A program made the translations under genes and the position numbers. Shown one piece after another: positions 8,729 to 18,400 of a DNA stretch of 64,000 bases. Numbering within the stretch: position 1 is the first letter of the stretch; every line of letters begins with the position of its first letter. The stretch is from JAXLQL01 sp046331625 (GTDB taxonomy: Bacteria; Acidobacteriota; Terriglobia; Bryobacterales; Bryobacteraceae). Location: contig JAXLQL010000013.1 in the NCBI GenBank assembly GCA_046331625.1, positions 1 to 64,000 of the forward strand, written 5' to 3'. The notes beneath the pieces were generated by a model. It searched no databases and was not told where the DNA came from. It was given only the letters and a program-made list of their open reading frames with translations.

Positions 8729-11652
8729 TTGGGATCCTTTCTTGCTACTCGTGGCGCAGTAATCCCGCGCGTCGTTCCATGCCGTCTCGTCCGGACCGCC
8801 GCCCCCGGCAGTTCGTCGCCGGACTTCTGGTCGAGGCTCTTGAACTCAACCGAGAGCGTCGCCTGCACCGCCTTGCCCGAGTTGTCAGTGCCGTCCATCT
8901 CGTAGTCGAGCGTTACGGGGACCGAGTCGAGTTGCCAGCACAGACCCGCCGTCAACTTTCCCTTGCCGGGAAGCGTGGTCGATCCGAACCACGTGCCGAT
9001 GTAACTCGTGTAGTTGTTCCCGGCGGCGATGAACTTCGTCAGTTTCACGTCCACGCCATTCGTCTCTTCGAGCACCAGCTTCTGGTAGTAGGGCATGGTG
9101 GCTGGGCAATTCGGATCGCCCTTGCCCATCTTGACCACCGTCGCCGGAACGCTGGTGAGTGACATCGCGGCGCCAGGCGTGGAATTTCCAGAGTCCTTCG
9201 GACCGCGAAAGGCGACGGAGATCTCCTTGGTCCACTTCTGCCCGTTGCCATCCACGCCCGCGAAGGCGAACGTCAGATCGGCCGGCACGTCAATCCCGCT
9301 CGAGCCGAAGTCACCGAACAGCGTGGCGTTAGCCGCCAGACTGACGCCGCCGAACCATTCGGCAATGTGTTGGCTCAGGTCCTCGCCATCGATCGCGAAA
9401 TAGGTCAGCTTCGTCGCGACTCCGGCGGCTTCTTTCAACTGCACACGATAGAGCCATTCGTCACCGTTCTCGTCGGGAGCTTGCCTGTAAACCGGATTCG
9501 GCGTTACGGAGGGCACCACGGCGGAACCGCCGCCCTGCCCAGTCACCGTCACCACCACCGATCCTGACGAAGCCTCGAATCCCGTGGCGCCGGAGTAGGA
9601 GGCGGTGATCGTGTTCGCACCGGCCACGAGTTGCTTTCCCGCGACAGCGAAAGTTGCGGTGGCAATGCCCCCGGATCCAACGAGTGTCGTGCTGCCGAAT
9701 GCGGTCTGGCCCAGGCGGAACGTCACCGAGCCGGTTGGAGAATCGTTCCCGCTTGCGGCCTTGACGGTAGCCGTCAACAGGGCGGATCCAGTTGCAGAAA
9801 TCGCCGCCGGCGCCGCCGTTACGGTGAGTTGCGTCGCCACGTTCGAGCCTTTGCGAGGCTCGAGCCAGTTGTCGAACAGCTTCTTCACGTCGATGGAGCC
9901 GAGCCCGGTGGCCATATCGTAACCGGGCCCCGCTTTGTAGCCGTAAGAGCCGGTGGTGCAGCCGGGCGTGCCGGCTCTGCAAGGGACAATATTGTCGCCT
10001 TTCACGATGTCGTGGAACACCGCTGGCGCCGACTGAGCCAGTTGGTACAGGCGCGGGTTGACGTTGCCGAGACCGGGCTTCACCTGCGCTCCGGTCTTGA
10101 CGAGGTATTGATTGAGCAGCGCCACAACGCCCGCGAAAAACGGGGTGGAGGCGGAAGTTCCACCCGCGGTGACGAAGTCGCCGTCCTCCACGATCAAGTA
10201 TGCGTCGTGATGCCACGATGCAGTGAACGAAACATCCGGAACCAGACGGCCATTGCCGTTCGGCATCCCCGGCGCCACTTGCCAAGCCGGTCTCGGATAG
10301 ACGGCGCTCGAGCCGCCGCTGGTGGCTGCCAGGCCTTGGGTTGCGCTTGTGTCGTTCCAAGCCTTCTCCGGAATGTATGACTGCGCGGAGGCCATGCCGG
10401 CCTTCGGATCCCAGTAGTTGCCACCCGGCTGTTCGTCGAACATGGTGCCCCCGACAGCCGTCACTTCGGGTACGCTCGCCGGCGCGCTGACAGCAATCCC
10501 CGTGCCCTCTTTGTCCCTCACCTGATACTCGCAGCCGGCCGGCCCCGTGTCGCCGGAATCGGCCAGAAAGGTCATGCCTTGCGCCGTAGCCTGCTGGGCA
10601 ATGTTGCGCATCCGGGCAACCCTGCCCACCTTCAAGACATCGGCTTCGCAGTTGGAGTAGCTGTCGCTGATGACCTGCCCCAGGTTGCGGTCAACCGTGA
10701 ACTCGATGGCTACCTCCACGTGAGGCGCGTACACGAATACGAGCGAGGCCGCAGGCGCTGCGGCGTTGGCGTACTGCACGTCAAGCAGCGCCTCGGAAAC
10801 GTCCTCGTTGATTCCAGGGTCAGACCAGCCCGGTACGAGAATCATCTGCGGATCGTTCACGGGCAGGCCGAACTCCTTCCGGAACTTCCGGAGGTCGGAC
10901 AGTTGGAACCGGGACACGCCAATCACTGCGATCTTGACTCCGGCGCCGTTGAATCCCTGATCGTGGAGCGGCTTGATGTCGTAGATCACAGCCAGATCGC
11001 CCGGTGTGACGCCGTGCTCTCCGTCATTGATGTTCGCCTGTTTGGCCGGGGGCGCTTCGCGCTCAGCGCGGAAGTCATCGAGCCCCCGCACGTTTGAAAT
11101 CACGGTCTCGAGTTCCGCGGGCAGCGCGATCTCATCCACATTGGCGAAGTGCATCTTGCCTTTCACCTGGAACCCATGAAGGTCTGTCAGGAACGCCCGG
11201 CGCACTTGCGCGGCGGTTCCGCTGAATGCGATGTAGGTGCGGCTGCGCGCGGCGTCATCCACCTGGAAGCCTTGCGCTTCGACCCATTCGCGTACCTTTC
11301 CATAGTCGCTAGCGCCAAGCCCGAACCGGTCTCCGAATTCCTCGGGGGTGAGCCACGCGTGATACAGCGGCGACCACGGATTCTGCTGCTCCGCGAGCAG
11401 ATGGTCGAGCTCGGCCTGTTGGGCTTCTGTCGGGCGGAAGCGGAACGAGATGCCCTGAATCCGCATCGAGTCGTCCACCGGACCGCTACTCGCGAGCTTC
11501 TCCACGCGCCAGTTTCGGCTTCCGTGGATCCGGATTTTGTGCTGGTCGTGGATTCCGGCGGCGAGCCGGTCCGTACGTTGGGCTGGGGCCAAACCGCCGA
11601 TTGCGGCGAGCGTCAAGGCGGCGGCGAAGATGCTTTGTTTACTCGGTGTCAT
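8725..11652 (-). CDS. Secreted S53 (kumamolisin/sedolisin) peptidase with Ig-like C-terminal domains
   Basis: A 975-residue exported serine-carboxyl peptidase. After a signal peptide (to about residue 25) comes a pro-kumamolisin activation domain (about 50-195), then the S53 catalytic domain (about 215-590). Numbering from the GTG three bases upstream, Glu288 and Asp292 (SEALLD), oxyanion Asp369 (ADSGD) and Ser501 (GGTSASTP) are all present, with the late calcium-site motif GYDMATGLGSID. Bacterial Ig-like repeats (about 600-710) and two related beta-rich modules follow. These enzymes are active at acidic pH. No Shine-Dalgarno is evident. The neighbouring upstream gene is a tandem paralogue, and the small secreted gene follows in ATGA overlap. 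Confidence 0.92.
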   Translation of the reverse strand: MTPSKQSIFAAALTLAAIGGLAPAQRTDRLAAGIHDQHKIRIHGSRNWRVEKLASSGPVDDSMRIQGISFRFRPTEAQQAELDHLLAEQQNPWSPLYHAWLTPEEFGDRFGLGASDYGKVREWVEAQGFQVDDAARSRTYIAFSGTAAQVRRAFLTDLHGFQVKGKMHFANVDEIALPAELETVISNVRGLDDFRAEREAPPAKQANINDGEHGVTPGDLAVIYDIKPLHDQGFNGAGVKIAVIGVSRFQLSDLRKFRKEFGLPVNDPQMILVPGWSDPGINEDVSEALLDVQYANAAAPAASLVFVYAPHVEVAIEFTVDRNLGQVISDSYSNCEADVLKVGRVARMRNIAQQATAQGMTFLADSGDTGPAGCEYQVRDKEGTGIAVSAPASVPEVTAVGGTMFDEQPGGNYWDPKAGMASAQSYIPEKAWNDTSATQGLAATSGGSSAVYPRPAWQVAPGMPNGNGRLVPDVSFTASWHHDAYLIVEDGDFVTAGGTSASTPFFAGVVALLNQYLVKTGAQVKPGLGNVNPRLYQLAQSAPAVFHDIVKGDNIVPCRAGTPGCTTGSYGYKAGPGYDMATGLGSIDVKKLFDNWLEPRKGSNVATQLTVTAAPAAISATGSALLTATVKAASGNDSPTGSVTFRLGQTAFGSTTLVGSGGIATATFAVAGKQLVAGANTITASYSGATGFEASSGSVVVTVTGQGGGSAVVPSVTPNPVYRQAPDENGDEWLYRVQLKEAAGVATKLTYFAIDGEDLSQHIAEWFGGVSLAANATLFGDFGSSGIDVPADLTFAFAGVDGNGQKWTKEISVAFRGPKDSGNSTPGAAMSLTSVPATVVKMGKGDPNCPATMPYYQKLVLEETNGVDVKLTKFIAAGNNYTSYIGTWFGSTTLPGKGKLTAGLCWQLDSVPVTLDYEMDGTDNSGKAVQATLSVEFKSLDQKSGDELPGAAVRTRRHGTTRGITAPRVARKDPK

Positions 11653-11698
11653 CACTTGGTACTGGCTGGACCCCGGAAAACGTCACTGGTGCGCCGCG

Positions 11699-11753
11699 AA
11701 AAAAAATGGCCCGGTGAAGCGATGTCGCATTCGCGGCAGCGCCTACCGGGCCA
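11699..11753 (-). terminator. Rho-independent terminator after the frameshifted S53 gene
   Basis: Perfect 9-bp stem TGGCCCGGT (11707-11715) with ACCGGGCCA (11745-11753) around a 29-nt loop. On the minus strand it is followed by eight consecutive T residues (complement of 11699-11706). It lies 35 bp past the stop at 11788 and just upstream of the second S53 gene, so the two paralogues are probably separate transcription units. Confidence 0.8.
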
Positions 11754-11787
11754 GGCTGCGAGCCATTGTCGAGAGAGGCCGTTCGAA

Positions 11788-12200
11788 TCAACGGTACATG
11801 CGATCCACTTGGGGACGACTTGGCTTCCGGAATCGCTCCGTGGGAGCCGAGTTTCCAGCCGCCGCGTGGGCGAGAGCGCCTGCTCGGGAAACGCCACTCT
11901 GCAACTCGTCGCCCGATTTCTCGTCCAGACTCTTGAAGTCCACCGAGAGCGTCGCTTGCACCTTCTTGCCTGACCGGTCGGTGCCCTCCATCCGATACTG
12001 GAGCGTCACTGGTACCCGGTCCAGTTGCCAGCACAGCCCGGCCGTCAGCGTTCCATTGCCAGGTAGCCGCGTCGACCCGAACCATGCTCCGATGTTCTTG
12101 CCATAGTCATAGCCACCAGCCACGAAACCGGTCAACTGCACGTCGACCCCATTACGTTCCTTCAGCACCAACTTCTGGTAGTACGGCCGGTCCGCAGTCC
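11788..12200 (-). pseudogene. Frameshifted C-terminal end of the upstream S53 peptidase paralogue
   Basis: This frame continues the upstream S53 gene after a shift located between about 12196 and 12203. It encodes the last C-terminal beta module: PYYQKLVLKERNGVDVQL, then FGSTRLPGNGTLTAGLCWQLD and VQATLSVDFKSLD. These match the end of the intact downstream paralogue (PYYQKLVLEETNGVDVKL and so on). Aligning the two paralogues by eye, a single missing base next to GATCCGAAT would explain the break. The fragment has no independent start with a ribosome binding site. It could be a true pseudogenised tail or a base-calling error. Confidence 0.75.
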
Positions 12201-14765
12201 ATTCGGATCGCCCTTGCCTACCTTCACCACCACGGCTGGAACGCTTGTCAGCGACATATCCGCCGATCCGGATGAATTCCCCGAGTCCTGATTACCGAGG
12301 AAAGGCACCGCGATCTGCTTGGTCCACTTTCGGCCGCCGGCATCCACACCTGCGAATGCGAAGATCACGTCAGATGGGACACGTAAATCGTTCGATCGCA
12401 TCTTCACGCTCAGGGTCCCGTTTGCGGCCAGGTTGACGGTTCCGAACCAAGCGGCGATGGACTCGCTGAGGTCATAGCCTCCCACCGAGAATCCGGTCAG
12501 TTTGGTGGCTACTCCGGCTGTCTCTTTGATCTGGACCTGATAGAACCATTCGTAGCCGTCCGCGTCGGGCTCACTTGGATACACCGGATTCGGCGTCACC
12601 GCGATGACCACCGAGGATCCGGCAGACTGCTGCCCGGTAAGCGTCACCACTACCGATCCGGACGAAGCCTCGAATCCACCAGATCCGGCGTAGGAAGCGG
12701 TGATCGTGTTCTCACCGATGGCCAATTGCCGCCCGGCTATCGAAGAGATCGCAGTCGCGGTTCCCCCGGAACCGGCCAGACTGGCGTTGCCAATCGTAAC
12801 CTGCCCGAGCCGGAAGGTCACCGAGCCAGTGGGCGCATCGTTGCCGGTGGCAGCCTTGACTGTGGCAGTCAACACGGCTGAACTGTCGGCTGAGAAAGTT
12901 GCGGGAGCCGCGCTCACCGCGAGCGAGGTGGCAGTGCCCGGTCCCTTCTTCGTCTCGATCCAGTTATCGAAGAGATTCTTCACGTCGATGGAGCCGAGTC
13001 CGGTCACCAGGTCGTAGCCAGGGCCCGCTTTGAAGCCGTAACTGCCGGTTGCGCAACCCGGTGTCCTGGTATCGCAGGGAATGATGTTGTCGCCGGTGGT
13101 GATGTCGTGGAACGCCGATGGCACGGATTGAGCCAGTTGATAGAGCCGCGGGTTGACGTTGCCCAAACCGGGCTTTGCCTGTACTCCGGCCTTGACAACG
13201 TACTGGTTGAGCAGAGCGACCACACCGGCGAAGAGCGGCGTCGAGGCAGAGGTCCCTCCTCCCGCCCACGGGATTCCGTCTTTGACTACGTAATACGGGA
13301 TATGGTTCCACGAAGCCGCGAACGAGATGTCAGGCACTTGCCGGTTGGCGCTCGAGCCGGGCTGCCAGGCTGGTTTTGGAAACAACGTGCTGATTCCGCC
13401 GCCGCTGGCGATGAGTCCACGCTCCGCCGAGGTCTCATTCCATGCCGTCTCCGGGATGTAGGAACGGGCGGAAGCGCGGCCGGGCCCCTCTTGCGCGAGC
13501 CAGTACTCGACGCCGGGCTTCTCCTCGAATCTTGTCCCGCCGACGGCGGTGACCTCAGGCATGCTCGCGGGAACAAGCGTCGACACCGTTAGGCCGACAG
13601 TCCCCGGGTTCCCCCAAGGTTCGCATCCAGAGGGTCCGGAGTCCCCAGAGAGAGCCACCCAGGTCATCCCTTGCGCGTTCGCCTGCTGCGCCAGGTTGCG
13701 AAAAAACATCGTAGTGCCGTCGACGCTGGCGACCGCCCGCTCACAGTGTAGGTAGCTGTAGCTGATTATCGGGGCGAGGTTACGATCGACAATGTGCTGC
13801 GCTGCCGCGCGAGCGCTGACGGGGGAATAGACGTACACCACCTTCGCATTCGGCGCGGTACCGCCGGCGTATTCGACGTCGAGGAGAGCTTCGCTTACCT
13901 CGTCCAGGTCAACGCCCGTATCCTTGTGACCCGGCACCAGAATCACCTCCGGGTCGTTCTTGGGGAGGCCCATCAGGCTCCGGAACATCTGTACGTCGCC
14001 CATCTTGAATGAAGTGACACCGGCCACCGCGATCGTCTGCCCCGTTCCATCCACTCCGCTCTCCCAGAGAGACTGGAAATTGTAAATCACTGCCAGGTCC
14101 CGCGGGTTGAGCGCATGGATGCCGTTATCGAGGTTCATCTGCCGGCCGGAGCTTGGCCCTGCTCCAGCGCCCCCCTTTTCGGGCAAGTTATCCAAGCCCG
14201 TGACAGCCACCACCAACGGAGCCAGGTCTTTGGGAAGCGCCACTTCGTCGACGTTCGCATAGCGTGTCTTGCCCTCGGCCTCGAAATGGTGAAGATCCGT
14301 CAGAAAGGTGCGTCTGACATCGCCGGCCGCGCCGCTAAACGTGATGAACGTGCGGCTTCGGGACGCGTCATCCACTTGGAAGCCCTTCGATTCCACCCAC
14401 TCGCGCACTTTCGCGAAGTCGCCGGCGCCCAGTCCGAAGCGTTCTCCGAACTCCTCCGGCGTGAGCCAAGCGTGATAGAGCGGCGACCACGGATTCTGCT
14501 GCTCCGCGAGCAGATGGTCGAGCTCGGCCTGTTGGGCTTCTGTCGGGCGGAAGCGGAACGAGATGCCCTGTATCCGCATCGAGTCGTCCACTGGACCGCT
14601 GCTCGTGAGCTTCTCCACGCGCCAATTCCGGCTTCCCGTGATCCGGATTTTGTTCTGATCGTGGATTCCGGTGGCGAGCCGGTCCACTCGCTGCGCCGGG
14701 GCCAAACCGCCGATCGTAGCGAGCGTCAAGGCGGCGGCGAAGATGCTTTGTTTGCTCGGTGTCAT
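12162..14765 (-). CDS. S53 peptidase paralogue with Ig-like domain, truncated by frameshift
   Basis: An 867-residue exported peptidase, tandem paralogue of the gene downstream. The signal peptide and pro-kumamolisin domain are nearly identical to the other copy. The S53 domain keeps the catalytic acid pair in SEALLD, the SGDSG oxyanion Asp and the serine in GGTSASTP. Ig-like repeats follow (AAPATFSADSSAVLTATVKA and beyond). The frame ends in unrelated residues (GLRTGRTTRSWC) because of a shift near 12200; the missing last module lies at 11788-12200 in another frame. The enzyme core is intact, so activity may survive. A DUF3574 gene is divergent, 103 bp away. Confidence 0.88.
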   Translation of the reverse strand: MTPSKQSIFAAALTLATIGGLAPAQRVDRLATGIHDQNKIRITGSRNWRVEKLTSSGPVDDSMRIQGISFRFRPTEAQQAELDHLLAEQQNPWSPLYHAWLTPEEFGERFGLGAGDFAKVREWVESKGFQVDDASRSRTFITFSGAAGDVRRTFLTDLHHFEAEGKTRYANVDEVALPKDLAPLVVAVTGLDNLPEKGGAGAGPSSGRQMNLDNGIHALNPRDLAVIYNFQSLWESGVDGTGQTIAVAGVTSFKMGDVQMFRSLMGLPKNDPEVILVPGHKDTGVDLDEVSEALLDVEYAGGTAPNAKVVYVYSPVSARAAAQHIVDRNLAPIISYSYLHCERAVASVDGTTMFFRNLAQQANAQGMTWVALSGDSGPSGCEPWGNPGTVGLTVSTLVPASMPEVTAVGGTRFEEKPGVEYWLAQEGPGRASARSYIPETAWNETSAERGLIASGGGISTLFPKPAWQPGSSANRQVPDISFAASWNHIPYYVVKDGIPWAGGGTSASTPLFAGVVALLNQYVVKAGVQAKPGLGNVNPRLYQLAQSVPSAFHDITTGDNIIPCDTRTPGCATGSYGFKAGPGYDLVTGLGSIDVKNLFDNWIETKKGPGTATSLAVSAAPATFSADSSAVLTATVKAATGNDAPTGSVTFRLGQVTIGNASLAGSGGTATAISSIAGRQLAIGENTITASYAGSGGFEASSGSVVVTLTGQQSAGSSVVIAVTPNPVYPSEPDADGYEWFYQVQIKETAGVATKLTGFSVGGYDLSESIAAWFGTVNLAANGTLSVKMRSNDLRVPSDVIFAFAGVDAGGRKWTKQIAVPFLGNQDSGNSSGSADMSLTSVPAVVVKVGKGDPNGLRTGRTTRSWC

Positions 14766-14868
14766 CAACCGGTACTGGCGTCTGGGTCCAAAACGTCACA
14801 AAGCGCCCTCGAGAAAACATCCGGGCTCTGCTCGCCTCCGTATCTCCATCTAAGGAGCGCGAGCCCGA

Positions 14869-15315
14869 ATGCACAAGACTCTGTTGGCAATTTCACTGTT
14901 CGCATTTCTCACCGCGCGTGACGCGCCAACGTCGGCCACCGCGCAGACGGCCCCGGAGCCTGCGAGCGGCGTCGGTTCCTGCGGACCGCTCGGAGCCGTC
15001 CAGATGCGCACCACTCTCTACTTCGGCCTCATGCGGCCCGCCGGTTCGCCCATCACCGAGCAACAATGGCGTGGCTTCGTTCGCGAGTCTGTCGCCACGC
15101 GATTTCCCGCTGGCTTCACGATCTGGGAAGCCGATGGCCAGTGGCGCAGATCCGATGGACGCATTGCACGCGAGCGCGCCAAGGTGATGCTGGTGGTCCA
15201 CGAGGACTCGCCCGAGACTCGCGCTACACTCGCCTCACTCGTATCCGATTACAAGCGAATGTTCCAACAGGAATCCGTGCTGTGGGAGACCACTCCCGTC
15301 TGCGCGGCGTTTTGA
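14869..15315 (+). CDS. DUF3574 domain-containing secreted protein
   Basis: A 148-residue protein with a signal peptide (to about ATAQT) and a compact domain matching DUF3574 as remembered: MRTTLYFGLMRPAGSPITEQQW, RFPAGFTIWEADGQWR, and RERAKVMLVVHEDSPE, ending in KRMFQQESVLWETTPVCAAF. The family is uncharacterised, small and periplasmic or lipoprotein-like; no function is known. AAGGAG lies 11 nt before the ATG. It is divergent from the S53 genes and about 100 bp upstream of a TonB-dependent receptor on the same strand. Confidence 0.78.
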   Translation: MHKTLLAISLFAFLTARDAPTSATAQTAPEPASGVGSCGPLGAVQMRTTLYFGLMRPAGSPITEQQWRGFVRESVATRFPAGFTIWEADGQWRRSDGRIARERAKVMLVVHEDSPETRATLASLVSDYKRMFQQESVLWETTPVCAAF

Positions 15316-15418
15316 GAAGGCCTGGGGCGACACCCAGTGGCCGCCGCGGGGAACACGCGATACACTTGCGAGAAGCCCAGGGGTCTGGGTCTTGCGATCA
15401 AGTGGAGGCTTTCCCCTC

Positions 15419-18400
15419 ATGCGGAAGTACCTTGCTGTACTGCTGTGCGCGCTGTCCGTGCCTGCTGGCTATGCCCAAACCGGCGCCGCGCAAATTCAAG
15501 GCACCGTGACCGACGTCACGGGAGCCGTCATCGCCGGAGCTACCGTCACCGTCGAGAACACCAGGACCGGAGGCCGTTTCGAGTCCTCTTCGAACTCGGC
15601 CGGCACATACCAATTCCCTACCCTGCAGGCAGGTGACTACAAGCTCACTGTCACCGCGGCCGGTCTCCAGAAATGGGAAGGCCAAGCCACGCTGCGCGCG
15701 GGACAGCAAGCCGTGATCAACGCGACCCTCCAGGTGGCGCAAGCCGCCGAGCAGGTCACCGTGGTGGGCAACGTAACGCAGCTCATCACCACGAACAGCC
15801 CGACCCTCGCTACCACCGTCGAGCGCGCCCGCATCGAGCAGTTGCCACTCAACGGCCGCTCGATCCAAACGCTGCTCACTGTCACCGTGCCCGGGCTAGA
15901 AGGCGCCGTCGCGCAGCCGCGCGTCTACGGGCTCCGCGATTCCGCCATGGAGTTCAGCCAAGACGGCGTGCCGCTCGATGACCGCAACACCGGCAGCATC
16001 CAGGCGCGCCCTCCAGGACTCGACACGGTGCAGGAATTCCGCGTCGAAACCAACGGCTCGAGCGCCAAGCTTGACCGGCCCGCCAACGCCATCATGATCA
16101 CGCGCGCCGGCACCAACGAGTTTCATGGCGCCGCGTTCGAGACCGGGCGCAACAGCGGATTCGGCGTGGCCCGCCAGCGTCAGGATACGTTCTCCAAGCC
16201 GCCACCGCTGGTGCGCAACGAGTTCGGATTTTCCGCCGGAGGCCCCGTGGCGCTGCCCAAGATTTACAACGGACGCAACCGGACCTTCATCTTCGGCGCC
16301 TGGGAGGAACTCCGCCTTCGCCAGGCAGCCAGCACCGGGTCGGCCGTGTGGACCTCCGCAATGCGCCAGGGCGACTTCAGCGGGCTCGTCGATGGGAACG
16401 GCCGCCGCTACACGCTTTACGATCCCTGGTCTGTGGGCGCTGGTCCGAGCTATTCAAAGGTGCCCTATGTCAACAACCAGCTCCCGATCACCAAGCTTAG
16501 CCCGCTCGCCAAGTACGTGTTCGGCGTAGTGCCGCTGCCCACCGACCTGGGCGTGAATCCGTTTGTCGCCAACAATTACTTCGGAGCAGCTCCCACCAAC
16601 TCCGATCAACGCACACTCACCTTCCGCGGCGATCACCGCTTGGGCGAAAAGGACCAGATCTACGGCCGCTACTCGCGCGGCCAGTGGGACCAGATGAACC
16701 GCCGCGCCTTCAACACGGCCGGCAACCCGATCACGTCAGACAATCTCTGGAATCGCGAAACTTACTTCGAACGTTCCAACACGGAAATGATTTCGTGGAC
16801 GCACACGTTCTCGCCCACGCTCTTCGTGGAGACCGTGGCCACCGGCTCGGCGATCAACTGGCTCTACAGCCTCAACCAGCAAAGCGCGCTCGAGAACATC
16901 TCCGCCAAGTTCGGCACGCCGAACCCGTTCAACGTCAACGGCGCTCCGTATCTGCTCAACGTCGGATACCAGAGCGTGCAGTTCCACGGCATCGTTCCGC
17001 GCTCGCAGTACACACAGGTAATCAGCGGCGAGCAGAATTACACGTGGGTGAAAGACCGCCACCAGCTTCAGTTCGGGGGCCGCTACCGGCAGGAAACGCT
17101 CGACACCATTCCGGACCGGCCCGATCAATCGGACCTCGACTTCGGCAGCAACGCTACCGCCATCTACAATCCGGCCACCGGAAACGCCTACGGCACCGCC
17201 CCGCAAACGGGCGACAACGCGGCCAACTTCTTCCTGGGCATCGCGGGCCGGTATGCGCAGCAGCGCCCACCCGGACCCTACAACATGAAGGGCAAAGACC
17301 TTTCGCTCTACGTGCAAGACAACTGGAAGGTCTCGCCGAATCTTACGCTCAATCTCGGCGTCCGCTGGCAATACCTCGGGCCGTATCTCGACAAAGCCGG
17401 CGTCACGTCGCTGTTTGACTTCAACAGCAAGAGCATTGTCAACCCGGTTCCGGTTTCGCAGTTGATCAACAGTGGCTACACCACGCAACCGATCGTGGAT
17501 GGATACTCGGCGATCGGCGTCAAGTGGATCACGCCGGACAAAGTGGGTCTCCCGAACAACCTAGTCTCGGTGAGCAAGCACGATCTCGCGCCGCGGCTCG
17601 GCTTCGCCTACTCGAAACAAATGGGCGGGCGCGCGTGGGTAGTGCGCGGAGGCTATGGACTCTATCGCTTCCCGCTCCCCGCCCGGACCTTCAACGGTAT
17701 GCGCGGCAACGCGCCGCTCCAGGGCTCGTACTCGTTCAACTGGAACGACTCTGCCAACGCGCCCGATGGGCTGCCCAACTACTTCCTGCGGAATCCGCCC
17801 ACGGTGATAGCGGGCGTGAACACGGCGAACCTGCCGGAGCTCAGCATCGCCAAGCCTCCGGTGATTCTGCCCGGTATCGCCATGATCGCGCTCGACCGCA
17901 ATTTGCCCACTTCCTCGGCGCATCAATGGAACATGACCGTGGAAGCCGAGATTGCCAAGAACACGGTCGCGCGCGCCGGCATGATCGGCACCAACGGGCG
18001 CCACACCGAGAGCGTGCAGCGCTACAACGCCAACCCCATCAGCAACTATGTCTGGTACGTCAACTCGGGTCAGGCTCTGCCCACGGGCTTCTATCAGAAC
18101 ACTGTGCGCCGCGCCATTGACCAGACAACGTTCGGCGATATCTCGATCTATTCGAAGCTCGGCTGGTCAAACTTCACCGGCGTGCAGCTCGAGCTCGAGC
18201 GGCGCTACAGCGATGGCCTCGCGTTTCAACTCTTCTACCTCATGAGCAACTCGGCCTCCACGGGCAACGTCGCATCGCAAGGCGGAGGCTTCGCCACTTA
18301 CCAGAACGATCAGCCGGAGATCTTCCTCCCCGGCGCCATGCCGAAGGACATCACCGAGCGTCTGCGCTTCTATCGCTACCAGCGCGATCCCGATATTCCG

